From Gemmatimonadota bacterium (GTDB lineage: Bacteria > Gemmatimonadota > Gemmatimonadetes > Longimicrobiales > Gaopeijiaceae): a stretch of DNA of 6,869 bases. The translations under genes and the position numbers were made by a program. Below the pieces are notes generated by a model. The model was not told the DNA's origin. It worked only from the letters and a program-made list of their open reading frames with translations, and made no database searches. Positions 1-6,391 of this stretch are shown here, piece by piece; within the stretch, counting starts at the first letter, position 1, and the number at the start of each line of letters is the position of its first letter. Location: the NCBI GenBank assembly GCA_026713345.1, contig JAPOOQ010000508.1, positions 1 to 6,869 of the forward strand. The letters are read 5' to 3'.

Positions 1-1
1 C

Positions 2-1336
2 TGGGGGGTGAACTACTCCCTGGGAATCGACGGGATTTCCGTCTTCATGGTCCTGCTGACCACCCTGACGACGCCGATCGCGATCCTCGGCTCCTTCAAC
101 TACATCAGGGAGCGGCGCAAGGCGTTCTACGCACTGATGCTGTTGCTGCAGATGGGGGTGATCGGCGTTTTCCTGGCGACCGACATCTTCCTCTTCTACG
201 TCTTCTTCGAGCTCACCCTGATTCCGATGTACTTCATCGTGGGGATCTGGGGGGGCGAGCGCAGGATCTACGCCGCCGTGAAGTTCTTCCTCTACACGGC
301 GGTCGGGTCGCTGCTGATGCTGGTCGCGATCCTGTACATGTACTTCAGCAGCGGGGTGGACTCCTTCAGCTACGAGGCCTTCCTGAACGCGGACCTCTCG
401 ATGCGCGAGCAGCTCTGGCTCTTCGCGGCCTTCGCGCTGGCCTTCGGGATCAAGGTGCCGATCTTCCCGCTGCACACCTGGCTCCCCGATGCGCACGTGG
501 AGGCGCCCACCCCCGGCTCGGTGATCCTGGCCTCGCTGCTGCTCAAGATGGGCACGTACGGCTTCCTCAGGTTCCTGCTCCCCTTCTTCCCCGGGGCGGC
601 GCAGCACCCGACCGTGGTCACGGTCATGCTCGTCCTTGGCGCGGCGGGGATCATCTACGCGGCCTGGGTGGCGGCGGTGCAGCCCGACGCGAAGAAGCTG
701 GTCGCCTACACGTCGGTCGCGCACATGGGGTTCGTCGTGATCGGCGTCTTCGCCCTGACCGTCAACGGATTGCAGGGCGGCCTCGTCGTGATGATCAGCC
801 ACGGCGTCTCCACCGGCGCGCTCTTCCTCCTCCTCGGGATGATGTACGAACGGCGCCACACCCGCCTCATCGACGACTTCGGCGGCATCGGACGGGTCGC
901 GCCCCTCTTCGCCACCGTCTTCGTGATCACGGCCCTCGCCTCGATCGGCCTCCCCGGCACCAGCGGCTTCGTCGGCGAGTTCCTCGCGCTGATCGGCACC
1001 TTCGAGACCCACGCGGTCGCCGCGATCATCGCCGCCACCGGGGTCATCTTCGCGGCGTACTACATGCTGCCCATGGTCCAGCGCGTCCTCTTCAACGAGC
1101 TCGACAAGGAGGAGAACCGCAACTTCGCCGACCTGTCGCGCCGCGAGATGTGGGTCCTCGGGCCCCTGGTCGCGCTGATGATCTGGATCGGCGTGCAACC
1201 CGCGCCCTTCCTCGAGCGCATGGAGCCCAGCGTGCAGGCGGTGCTGGAGCGGGTGGAGGAGGGCGCCATGGCGGCGGCCCCCGATTCCGCGGACGTGACG
1301 GTGGCGGCGGCAACCCTACCGGAAGTGGAGGACTGA
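2..1336 (+). CDS. nuoM: NADH-quinone oxidoreductase subunit M (complex I), 5' end cut by window edge
   Basis: Antiporter-like (Mrp/ND4-type) membrane subunit of respiratory complex I, which helps couple NADH oxidation and quinone reduction to proton pumping across the inner membrane. The frame is open to the window edge. The GTG at position 8 is an internal Val codon, because the residues before it (Trp-Gly) and the following LGIDGIS motif match the middle of the family; roughly 80 N-terminal residues are missing. Numbering from that Val, visible landmarks are the membrane glutamate in FFELTLIP (E68), lysines in FGIKVPIFPLHTWLPDAH (K149) and LLLKMGTYGF (K180), the KKLVAYTSVAHMG segment (230-241) and GLPGTSGFVGEF (314-325). 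By family knowledge these correspond to the E. coli NuoM proton-path residues E144, K234, K265, a histidine near 322, and E407. The last 25 or so residues are an Ala/Glu-rich hydrophilic tail. nuoN follows after 4 bases, so this is an operon end. Confidence 0.96.
   Translation, partial: WGVNYSLGIDGISVFMVLLTTLTTPIAILGSFNYIRERRKAFYALMLLLQMGVIGVFLATDIFLFYVFFELTLIPMYFIVGIWGGERRIYAAVKFFLYTAVGSLLMLVAILYMYFSSGVDSFSYEAFLNADLSMREQLWLFAAFALAFGIKVPIFPLHTWLPDAHVEAPTPGSVILASLLLKMGTYGFLRFLLPFFPGAAQHPTVVTVMLVLGAAGIIYAAWVAAVQPDAKKLVAYTSVAHMGFVVIGVFALTVNGLQGGLVVMISHGVSTGALFLLLGMMYERRHTRLIDDFGGIGRVAPLFATVFVITALASIGLPGTSGFVGEFLALIGTFETHAVAAIIAATGVIFAAYYMLPMVQRVLFNELDKEENRNFADLSRREMWVLGPLVALMIWIGVQPAPFLERMEPSVQAVLERVEEGAMAAAPDSADVTVAAATLPEVED
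1327..1331 (+). promoter_or_regulatory. Shine-Dalgarno for nuoN
   Basis: GGAGG lies 9 bases before the ATG at 1341, inside the last codons of nuoM (Val-Glu-Asp). It supports the chosen nuoN start and indicates that translation of nuoN is linked to translation of nuoM. Confidence 0.75.
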
Positions 1337-1340
1337 CGCG

Positions 1341-2852
1341 ATGCTGCTCGACTACTCGTCCAGCTTCCACTACGTCCTGGCGCTCCTCCCCGAGGTGGTG
1401 ATCTCGATCGGGGGGATGCTGGTGCTGATCATGGGCGTGGTGCGGAAACGCGAACGGGGCCACACGGCGGAGCTGGGGTGGATCTCGCTGGGCGTGCTGG
1501 CGGTCGCGGCCGTGGCCAACGGGTGGCTCTACTCGGGGGTGAGCGAAGAGGGCGCCACCGCGATGATCGCGCTCGACGGCTTCCGTCTCTTCGCCAACTG
1601 GGTCTTCCTGATCGGCGCCGCCTTCTCGATCGTGATATCGCTGGCCTACGTCGACCGGCAGCGCCTGCAGGCGGGCGAGTACTACTCCCTGATCCTCTTC
1701 GCGACGATCGGGATGATGGTCATGGCCGCCGCCCGGGATCTGATGGTGATCTTCCTGGGCCTCGAGCTCATGTCGATCGCCGTCTACGCCCTGGTCGGCT
1801 TCAACCGGCGCGACCGGCGCAGCGCGGAGGCGGGCCTCAAGTACTTCCTGCTCGGCGCCTTCGCCAGCGGCTTCCTCCTCTTCGGCATCGCGCTCGTCTA
1901 CGGGGCGACCGGCAGCGCCAACATCCACGCGATCGCGGTGGCGGTGCAGGACGGCGCGGCCCCCGCCGCCCTGATGGTCCCCGGAGTCGCGCTCCTCGCG
2001 ATCGGGCTGGCCTTCAAGGTCGCGGTCGTTCCCTTCCACATGTGGACCCCGGACGTCTACGAGGGCGCCCCCACCCCCGTCACCGCGTTCATGGCGGCGG
2101 CGGTCAAGGCGGCTGCCTTCGTGGCATTCCTGCGCGTCTTCGTGGTCGGGCTGGACGGTGTCTACAACCAGTGGTGGAGCATCCTGTGGTGGCTCGCGGC
2201 GATCACGATGGTCGCGGGCAACGTGGTTGCGCTCGTCCAGTCCAGCGTCAAGCGCATGCTCGCCTATTCGTCGATCGCGCACGGGGGCTACCTGCTGGTC
2301 GCGCTGGTGGCCGCCAACGACACCGCCGCCGCCGCGCTCCTCTTCTACCTGCTGATCTACACGGTGATGAACATCGGCGCGTTCGCGATCGTGATCTCGG
2401 TGGGGAACCAGTCCGAAGAGAACATGAGCATCGAGAGCTACGCCGGATTCGGGTGGCGCAAGCCGGTGATGGGCGTCTTCATGACGGTGTTCCTGCTCTC
2501 GCTGGCGGGCTTCCCGGGCACGGCGGGATTCATCGCCAAGTACAACCTCCTGCTCGGGGCGGCCGAGTCGAATCTGTGGGTGCTCTCGATCATCCTAGTC
2601 CTCACCACGGTCGTTTCGTACTGGTACTACCTGCGTGTGGCGTGGTACATGTGGATGAAGGAGGCGCCGGAGGAGGCGGCTGCGGGCGGTCCGGCCCAGG
2701 CCCTCACCCCCTTCGCCACCCATGTGGTCCTCTTCGTGAGTGTCGGACTGATTCTGCTGGGCGGCATCTTCCCCGGTGCGTTGCTGGAGATGGCCGCGGA
2801 CTCGGTCGTGGGCCTCAGGGACTTCATGGCCGGCCCCGTGGCGGGTCCCTGA
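1341..2852 (+). CDS. nuoN: NADH-quinone oxidoreductase subunit N (complex I)
   Basis: Complete 503-residue membrane subunit of complex I (ND2/NuoN family), one of the three antiporter-like proton channels. The length fits the bacterial family (about 480-500). The protein is hydrophobic throughout. Key charged residues sit in the expected places: E142 in FLGLELMSIAVYALVGF, K167 in AGLKYFLLGAF, K226 in LAFKVAVVPFHMWTPDVYEG, K256 in AAVKAAAF, and K400 in GFPGTAGFIAKY. These match the E. coli NuoN positions E133, K158, K217, K247 and K395 by family knowledge. The discontinuous-helix segments (TPDVYEGAPTP, about 236-246; SLAGFPGTAGF, 387-397) are intact. The start is chosen from the GGAGG 9 bases upstream and the 4-base gap after nuoM. 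Together with nuoM it forms the standard M-N end of a nuo operon, so upstream nuo genes are expected to the left. Confidence 0.97.
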   Translation: MLLDYSSSFHYVLALLPEVVISIGGMLVLIMGVVRKRERGHTAELGWISLGVLAVAAVANGWLYSGVSEEGATAMIALDGFRLFANWVFLIGAAFSIVISLAYVDRQRLQAGEYYSLILFATIGMMVMAAARDLMVIFLGLELMSIAVYALVGFNRRDRRSAEAGLKYFLLGAFASGFLLFGIALVYGATGSANIHAIAVAVQDGAAPAALMVPGVALLAIGLAFKVAVVPFHMWTPDVYEGAPTPVTAFMAAAVKAAAFVAFLRVFVVGLDGVYNQWWSILWWLAAITMVAGNVVALVQSSVKRMLAYSSIAHGGYLLVALVAANDTAAAALLFYLLIYTVMNIGAFAIVISVGNQSEENMSIESYAGFGWRKPVMGVFMTVFLLSLAGFPGTAGFIAKYNLLLGAAESNLWVLSIILVLTTVVSYWYYLRVAWYMWMKEAPEEAAAGGPAQALTPFATHVVLFVSVGLILLGGIFPGALLEMAADSVVGLRDFMAGPVAGP

Positions 2853-2869
2853 CGGGGGCCGACCCGCTG

Positions 2870-4231
2870 ATGGACCATATCTTCCGCCAGTACGACATCC
2901 GCGGGATCGTCGGCGAGGATCTGGACGCGGGGGTCGCGGAGGCCGTGGGGCGCGCGTACGGCTCCGAATTGCGGGCCCGCACCGGGAAGCCGTCGCCGTG
3001 TGTGGTGGTGGGGGAAGACAACCGCCCGTCGTCGCCGGTGCTGCGGGCGGGGCTGGGGGAGGGGCTGAGGTCGTCCGGGTGCGACGTGATCCAGCTGAAC
3101 ACCGTGCCCACGCCCGTCGCCTACTTCGCCGAGCACGAGTATGAGGCCGACGGGGCGGTGCAGATCACCGGGTCCCACAATCCGCCCGAGTACAACGGCA
3201 TCAAGATGACGATGGACGGCGCTTCGCTGCACGGCGGCGCGATCCGCGCGCTCCTGAGGCGCATCCGTGAGGGCGACCTGGCCAGCGGGGACGGCGCGCT
3301 GCAGGAACGCGACGTGCTCCCCGCCTACGTGGCCGATGTCGCCGGCCGCTTCCGCCTGACCCGCCCCGTCAAGGTGGTGGTCGACTGCGGCAACGGCACC
3401 GGCTCGGTGGTCGCGGTCGAGCTGCTGGAGGCGGTGGGCGCCGAGGTGGTCCCGCTCTACTGCGAATCCGACGGGACCTTCCCCAACCATCACCCCGACC
3501 CGACGGTGGACGAGAACGTGCAGGACATGATCGCCGCGGTGAGCGCCCACGACGCCGACCTGGGCATCGGCTTCGACGGCGACGCGGACCGGATCGGCGT
3601 GGTGGACGACCGGGGCGACATCATCCGGGGCGACGTCCTCCTCCTCCTCTTCGGCCTCGATCTTCTCCGCCGTCGCGGCCCGGGCGAAACACTCGTCTTC
3701 GACGTGAAGTGTTCCCAGGTGCTGCCGGAGGAGTTCGCGCGGGCGGGCGGCGTCCCCGTCATGTGGAAGACCGGCCACTCCCTCATCAAGGAGAAGATGC
3801 GCGAGACGGGGGCGCTCATCGCCGGCGAGCTCTCCGGCCACATCTGCTTCGCCGACGAGTACCTGGGGTTCGACGACGCCCCCTATGCCGCCTGCCGCCT
3901 GCTGGAGATGGTGGCGGCGTCCCCGGAGCCGCTCTCCGCGACGACCGCGGCGCTCCCCGCGTACGTGTCGACCCCCGAGCTGCGCATCGAAGTCCCGGAG
4001 GAGGAGAAGTTTGACCTGGTGGAGCGCGCCGTCGCGCACTTCAGCGCCCGGCACGAGGTGGTCGCGGTGGACGGTGTGCGCGTCCTATTCGGCGACGGGT
4101 GGGGGCTGGTGCGCGCGTCGAACACGCAGCCGGTCATCGTGGCCAGGTACGAGGCGAAGACGGCGGAGCGCCTGGCCGGGATCCGGGACGTGATGGAGGG
4201 GTGGCTGCGCGGGGAGGGGGTGGGGGTCTGA
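2870..4231 (+). CDS. Phosphomannomutase/phosphoglucomutase (alpha-D-phosphohexomutase, AlgC/ManB type)
   Basis: Complete 453-residue cytosolic enzyme that interconverts hexose 6- and 1-phosphates (mannose and/or glucose) through a phosphoserine intermediate, feeding GDP-mannose or UDP/dTDP-glucose routes to envelope polysaccharide. All four family loops are present in order: the catalytic serine loop TGSHNPPEYNGIK (S102, residues 100-112), the magnesium loop DGDADR (236-241), the sugar-specificity loop GELSGH (319-324), and the phosphate-binding loop RASNTQP (415-421). The opening residues IFRQYDIRGIVGEDL are also typical. Length and loop spacing resemble P. aeruginosa AlgC (463 residues); dual PMM/PGM activity is inferred from that resemblance, and specificity cannot be read from sequence alone. 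The ATG lies 17 bases after the nuoN stop and has only a weak G-run (2854-2858) upstream. No promoter is evident in the gap, so co-transcription with nuo is likely. The same frame stays open backwards into nuoN, but the family N-terminus begins at this ATG. Confidence 0.95.
   Translation: MDHIFRQYDIRGIVGEDLDAGVAEAVGRAYGSELRARTGKPSPCVVVGEDNRPSSPVLRAGLGEGLRSSGCDVIQLNTVPTPVAYFAEHEYEADGAVQITGSHNPPEYNGIKMTMDGASLHGGAIRALLRRIREGDLASGDGALQERDVLPAYVADVAGRFRLTRPVKVVVDCGNGTGSVVAVELLEAVGAEVVPLYCESDGTFPNHHPDPTVDENVQDMIAAVSAHDADLGIGFDGDADRIGVVDDRGDIIRGDVLLLLFGLDLLRRRGPGETLVFDVKCSQVLPEEFARAGGVPVMWKTGHSLIKEKMRETGALIAGELSGHICFADEYLGFDDAPYAACRLLEMVAASPEPLSATTAALPAYVSTPELRIEVPEEEKFDLVERAVAHFSARHEVVAVDGVRVLFGDGWGLVRASNTQPVIVARYEAKTAERLAGIRDVMEGWLRGEGVGV
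4198..4226 (+). other. Potential G-quadruplex at 3' end of the phosphohexomutase gene
   Basis: Four G-tracts of 4, 4, 5 and 5 bases separated by loops of 9, 1 and 1 bases lie on the coding strand and so would also be in the mRNA. They span the last codons (Glu-Gly-Trp-Leu-Arg-Gly-Glu-Gly-Val-Gly-Val) and end just before the stop. The tract pattern is seen directly; folding and any effect on transcription or RNA stability are inference. GC-rich genomes carry many such tracts by chance. Confidence 0.4.
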
Positions 4232-4241
4232 ACTTACCGGA

Positions 4242-4259
4242 CCCGGCCAACTGGCTGGG
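4242..4259. repeat. Short hairpin just after the phosphohexomutase stop codon
   Basis: CCCGGCC-AACT-GGCTGGG can form a 7-base-pair stem (one G-U pair in plus-strand RNA) with a 4-base loop, 10 bases after the TGA at 4229-4231. No T-run follows on either strand, so it is not a canonical intrinsic terminator. It could still stabilise a transcript end or assist Rho-dependent termination. Confidence 0.4.
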
Positions 4260-4314
4260 GTGGACGGTGGGCGACCGGTCCGACAGGGATATCGGGGTCC
4301 TCACGATTGCAGGC

Positions 4315-4359
4315 CTCCGGCTGGACCGGCGCGAACGCCTCGGGGAAAAGCAGCCGGAG
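4315..4359. repeat. Perfect 9-base inverted repeat between convergent genes, enclosing a small hairpin
   Basis: CTCCGGCTG (4315-4323) and its exact reverse complement CAGCCGGAG (4351-4359) flank a 27-base loop. Inside the loop, GGCG-CGAA-CGCC (4328-4339) can form a 4-base-pair hairpin, so the region may fold as a two-level structure on either strand. It lies 11 bases beyond the deacetylase stop codon on that gene's downstream side. Neither strand shows a T-run directly after it, so a role as a bidirectional transcript-end structure is inference. The rest of the 4232-4370 gap shows no gene, promoter or RNA gene that I can support. Confidence 0.45.
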
Positions 4360-4370
4360 AAAGACTAACA

Positions 4371-5096
4371 CTAAAAGCTCGACACCCCCAACCCCCCCAG
4401 CCCCTCCGCCATCACGACCTCCTCGGTCCAGTAGGGTTCCCCGTACCGGCACCGGATCATCGCCCCGTAGGTGGCGTGCACGGCGCGGATCTGCTCCAGC
4501 ACCGGCCGGTCCCCGCCCGGGAACACCTCGCCGATGCCGCTCTTCCCCTCGAACTGCGTACCGTACGCGGCCAGCGCCTCGAGCTTGCGTTCCATCTGGG
4601 CGCTTATGTCGATCACGAACGTCGGCTTCACAGCGTCCTCCCGGAAGGCCAGCGCGTAGACCACCTTCTCGGGACGGTGCGGGGCGCCCCCTGCAGGAAA
4701 GTTGCGCAGCCCCGCCAGAAACGACGCATCCCGCGCCAGCCGTGCCGCCCGGCGGTGATCCGGATGCCGCCCCTCCACCCAGTGCGTCACCACCACCCGC
4801 GGCCTCAACTCCCGGATCAGCCCGGCCACCACCACCTGCGACTCCCGGTCATTCACCACCGCCGTGTCCGGCGGCCCCGCGCACCTCCGCACGGCCAGCG
4901 CCATCACCTCCGCCGCGGCCGCCGCCTCGCGCGCACGGCTCGCGCGCGTCCCCCGCGACCCCGCCTCCCCCGCGGTCAGGTCCAGCACGCCCGTCCGCGC
5001 CCCCGCCTCCGCCGACTTGATCAGCGCGCCCCCGCAGAAGATCTCCGCGTCGTCGGGGTGGGCCATCACCGCCAGCACATCGAGCGGCCGGGTCAC
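4371..5096 (-). CDS. bshB1: Bacillithiol-biosynthesis-type deacetylase BshB1 (PIG-L/LmbE family)
   Basis: Complete 241-residue zinc hydrolase. In the BshB1 family the reaction is deacetylation of N-acetylglucosaminyl-malate to glucosaminyl-malate, the second step of bacillithiol synthesis in the cytosol. The N-terminal strand LDVLAVMAHPDDAE carries the AHPDD motif (12-16; D15 the likely general base, H13 and D16 zinc ligands), and HPDH (111-114) supplies the third ligand. Features closer to BshB1 than to generic LmbE proteins are LDLTAGEAGSRGT (38-50), ASFLAGLRNFPAGGAPHRP (124-142), the FVIDIS segment (160-165) and the YGAMIRCRYGEPYW end (210-223). The length fits the family (about 235-240). 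I chose the GTG at 5096-5094: it overlaps the preceding permease stop as GTGA, has GAGG 5 bases upstream, and places AHPDD where the family has it. The longer open frame to 5330 is permease antisense-frame shadow. bshA and bshC are not in the window, so another amino-sugar substrate remains possible. Confidence 0.85.
   Translation of the reverse strand: MTRPLDVLAVMAHPDDAEIFCGGALIKSAEAGARTGVLDLTAGEAGSRGTRASRAREAAAAAEVMALAVRRCAGPPDTAVVNDRESQVVVAGLIRELRPRVVVTHWVEGRHPDHRRAARLARDASFLAGLRNFPAGGAPHRPEKVVYALAFREDAVKPTFVIDISAQMERKLEALAAYGTQFEGKSGIGEVFPGGDRPVLEQIRAVHATYGAMIRCRYGEPYWTEEVVMAEGLGGLGVSSF
4385..4404 (-). other. Potential G-quadruplex at 3' end of the deacetylase gene
   Basis: On the minus (coding) strand the order is G4, CT, G7, TT, G5. 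The 7-base run can be split into two 3-base tracts, giving four tracts with short loops. It encodes the Gly-Leu-rich tail (Gly-Leu-Gly-Gly-Leu-Gly-Val, about 232-238) beyond the conserved enzyme core. It mirrors the G-rich end of the facing gene. Folding is inference. Confidence 0.4.
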
Positions 5097-6391
5097 TCGT
5101 ACCTCAGCGCATCCACCGGATCCAGCTTTGCGGCGCGCAACGCCGGAATCATCCCGAACAGGATCCCCGTCAAGGCCGCGAGCGATATTGCGGCAAAGAC
5201 CGACCAGAGCGGGATTCGCGCCGGCAGCGGCGTGTAGTAGGCCAGCAGTTCCGAAATCCCCCAACCGATCATCAGACCCGCCGCCGCGCCCGTCGCGGTG
5301 AGCAGCGAGGCCTCGATCAGGAACTGCCACTTGATCTCGCGCTGCGTCGCTCCGACCGCCTTTCGGATGCCGATTTCCCGGGTGCGTTCGGTCACGGAGA
5401 TCAGCATGATCCCGATGACGCCGATCCCCCCCACCAGCATCCCGACCGACGACAGCCCTATCATGACCGCGAAGAACGCCCCGGTGAGCTGGTTGAACAG
5501 ATCGGCGATCTGGTCGCTGCGCACGAAGCCGAAGTTGTTATCCTCGCCGGGCCTCAGACCACGCATGGAGCGGAGCGCGGAGATGATCTGCTCCTGCGCG
5601 TCCTGGGGCGTCACGCCCTCGCGGGGGGCCACCTGTACGTTTATGAAGGTGAAGCGGTCGCGGGCCTTGAGGCGCTTGTCGGCCGCCGTGTACGGGGTGA
5701 TTGCGAAGTTGGAGCTGGCCTCGCCGAAGAGGTTGTCCTCGGGTTCGTAGACCCCCACGACGGTGAAGAGTTCGTTGGCCGCGCGCCGGCCCGCGTTCAC
5801 CCTGAGCCGCTTCCCTACGGGATCCAGCTGCCCGAAGACCGCCTCGGCCAGCGATGCCGACAGGACCACGACGGCCCTGGCCTGGTTCACCTCGGCGGGG
5901 GTGAAGTCCCTGCCGGAGAGGAAGTCTCCCGGGAAGAACGCCGGCCATTCGCTCGACGACGCGCGCCAGCTCGCGTTCACCCAGTTGGACCGGTAGCGGA
6001 GCGCTGCGCCGAACTCGAAGCCGGCGACGGCCAGACCGACACCCGGCAGGGTCCGCACCCGGCGGATCTCGCGGTCGCTGATCGGCGGGCGGTCGAACCA
6101 GGACGGTCTTCCGGAGCCGTCGAGGATGACGCGCACCTCGCTGAAGTCGAAGGGCATGAGCGTGAAGTTGTTGGGTCCCGCCGATTCGACTGCGCCGAGG
6201 ACTTCGCTGCGTATTCCTTCGATGACGGCCGCGACCGTAACCACCACGCCCGCCCCGATCCCGACGCCGAGCACGGTCAGCACCGTGCGGCGCCAGTTGG
6301 CGAACAGCGCCGCTCTGGCGACCCGCGTGCCTTCGCCCAGGACGTGCATCCAGGAGTCCGTGTTGGCCCGGCGCCGATCGAGGCCGTTCAT
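5093..6391 (-). CDS. ABC transporter permease, MacB/FtsX type, without ATPase domain
   Basis: Complete 432-residue inner-membrane protein of the MacB-like (type VII ABC) group. Layout: a cytoplasmic N-terminus, TM1 at about 37-58, a large periplasmic MacB_PCD-type domain (about 60-300), then an FtsX domain with TM2 (about 304-332), TM3 (about 360-385) and TM4 (about 396-417). The cytoplasmic coupling segment ERTREIGIRKAVGAT (335-349) and the LDPVDALRYE end (423-432) are typical of the family. Family members act with a separate or fused LolD/MacB-type ATPase to extrude substrates or move lipoproteins from the periplasmic face; no ATPase domain is present here. The ATG directly abuts the stop of the upstream permease (TAGATG), with GAGG 9 bases before it. 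Its stop overlaps the deacetylase start by GTGA. It is a tandem paralogue of the upstream permease. Substrate unknown. Confidence 0.93.
   Translation of the reverse strand: MNGLDRRRANTDSWMHVLGEGTRVARAALFANWRRTVLTVLGVGIGAGVVVTVAAVIEGIRSEVLGAVESAGPNNFTLMPFDFSEVRVILDGSGRPSWFDRPPISDREIRRVRTLPGVGLAVAGFEFGAALRYRSNWVNASWRASSSEWPAFFPGDFLSGRDFTPAEVNQARAVVVLSASLAEAVFGQLDPVGKRLRVNAGRRAANELFTVVGVYEPEDNLFGEASSNFAITPYTAADKRLKARDRFTFINVQVAPREGVTPQDAQEQIISALRSMRGLRPGEDNNFGFVRSDQIADLFNQLTGAFFAVMIGLSSVGMLVGGIGVIGIMLISVTERTREIGIRKAVGATQREIKWQFLIEASLLTATGAAAGLMIGWGISELLAYYTPLPARIPLWSVFAAISLAALTGILFGMIPALRAAKLDPVDALRYE
5095..5110 (-). promoter_or_regulatory. 16-base repeat copy carrying the Shine-Dalgarno of the deacetylase gene
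   Basis: On the minus strand this 16-base stretch encodes the Leu-Arg-Tyr-Glu end of the permease and contains GAGG (5105-5102), 5 bases before the GTG start at 5096. The same 16 bases occur at 6394-6409 at the end of the other permease. It decides the deacetylase start. Confidence 0.7.

Noticed and set aside
1092..2282. 396-residue open frame antisense to nuoM/nuoN
   Set aside because: Its translation is Arg/Asp/His/Gly-rich with no family features, and it covers well-conserved complex I genes on the other strand.
1478..2869. Long open stretch on the plus strand, in the phosphohexomutase frame, running through nuoN
   Set aside because: It is the shifted frame of the highly conserved nuoN, has Arg/Gly/Pro/His-rich low-complexity translation, and the family N-terminus of the mutase begins exactly at 2870. 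It is a GC-rich frame artefact, not a fusion.
2627..4054. 475-residue open frame antisense to the phosphohexomutase gene
   Set aside because: The opposite strand encodes a complete enzyme with all four catalytic loops. The antisense translation shows no recognisable domain and is typical of mirrored GC-rich codons.
4242..4359. Canonical Rho-independent terminator for either converging gene
   Set aside because: Hairpins are present, but no run of T follows them on either strand.
4260..5237. Plus-strand open frame antisense to the deacetylase gene
   Set aside because: It is Pro/Arg/His-rich, has no domain, and lies opposite a clear BshB1-type enzyme.
5097..5330. Longer N-terminal start for the deacetylase (ATG at 5330)
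   Set aside because: The extension overlaps the permease coding region in another frame and has no family similarity. The GTG at 5096 has a good ribosome-binding site and the expected distance to the AHPDD motif.
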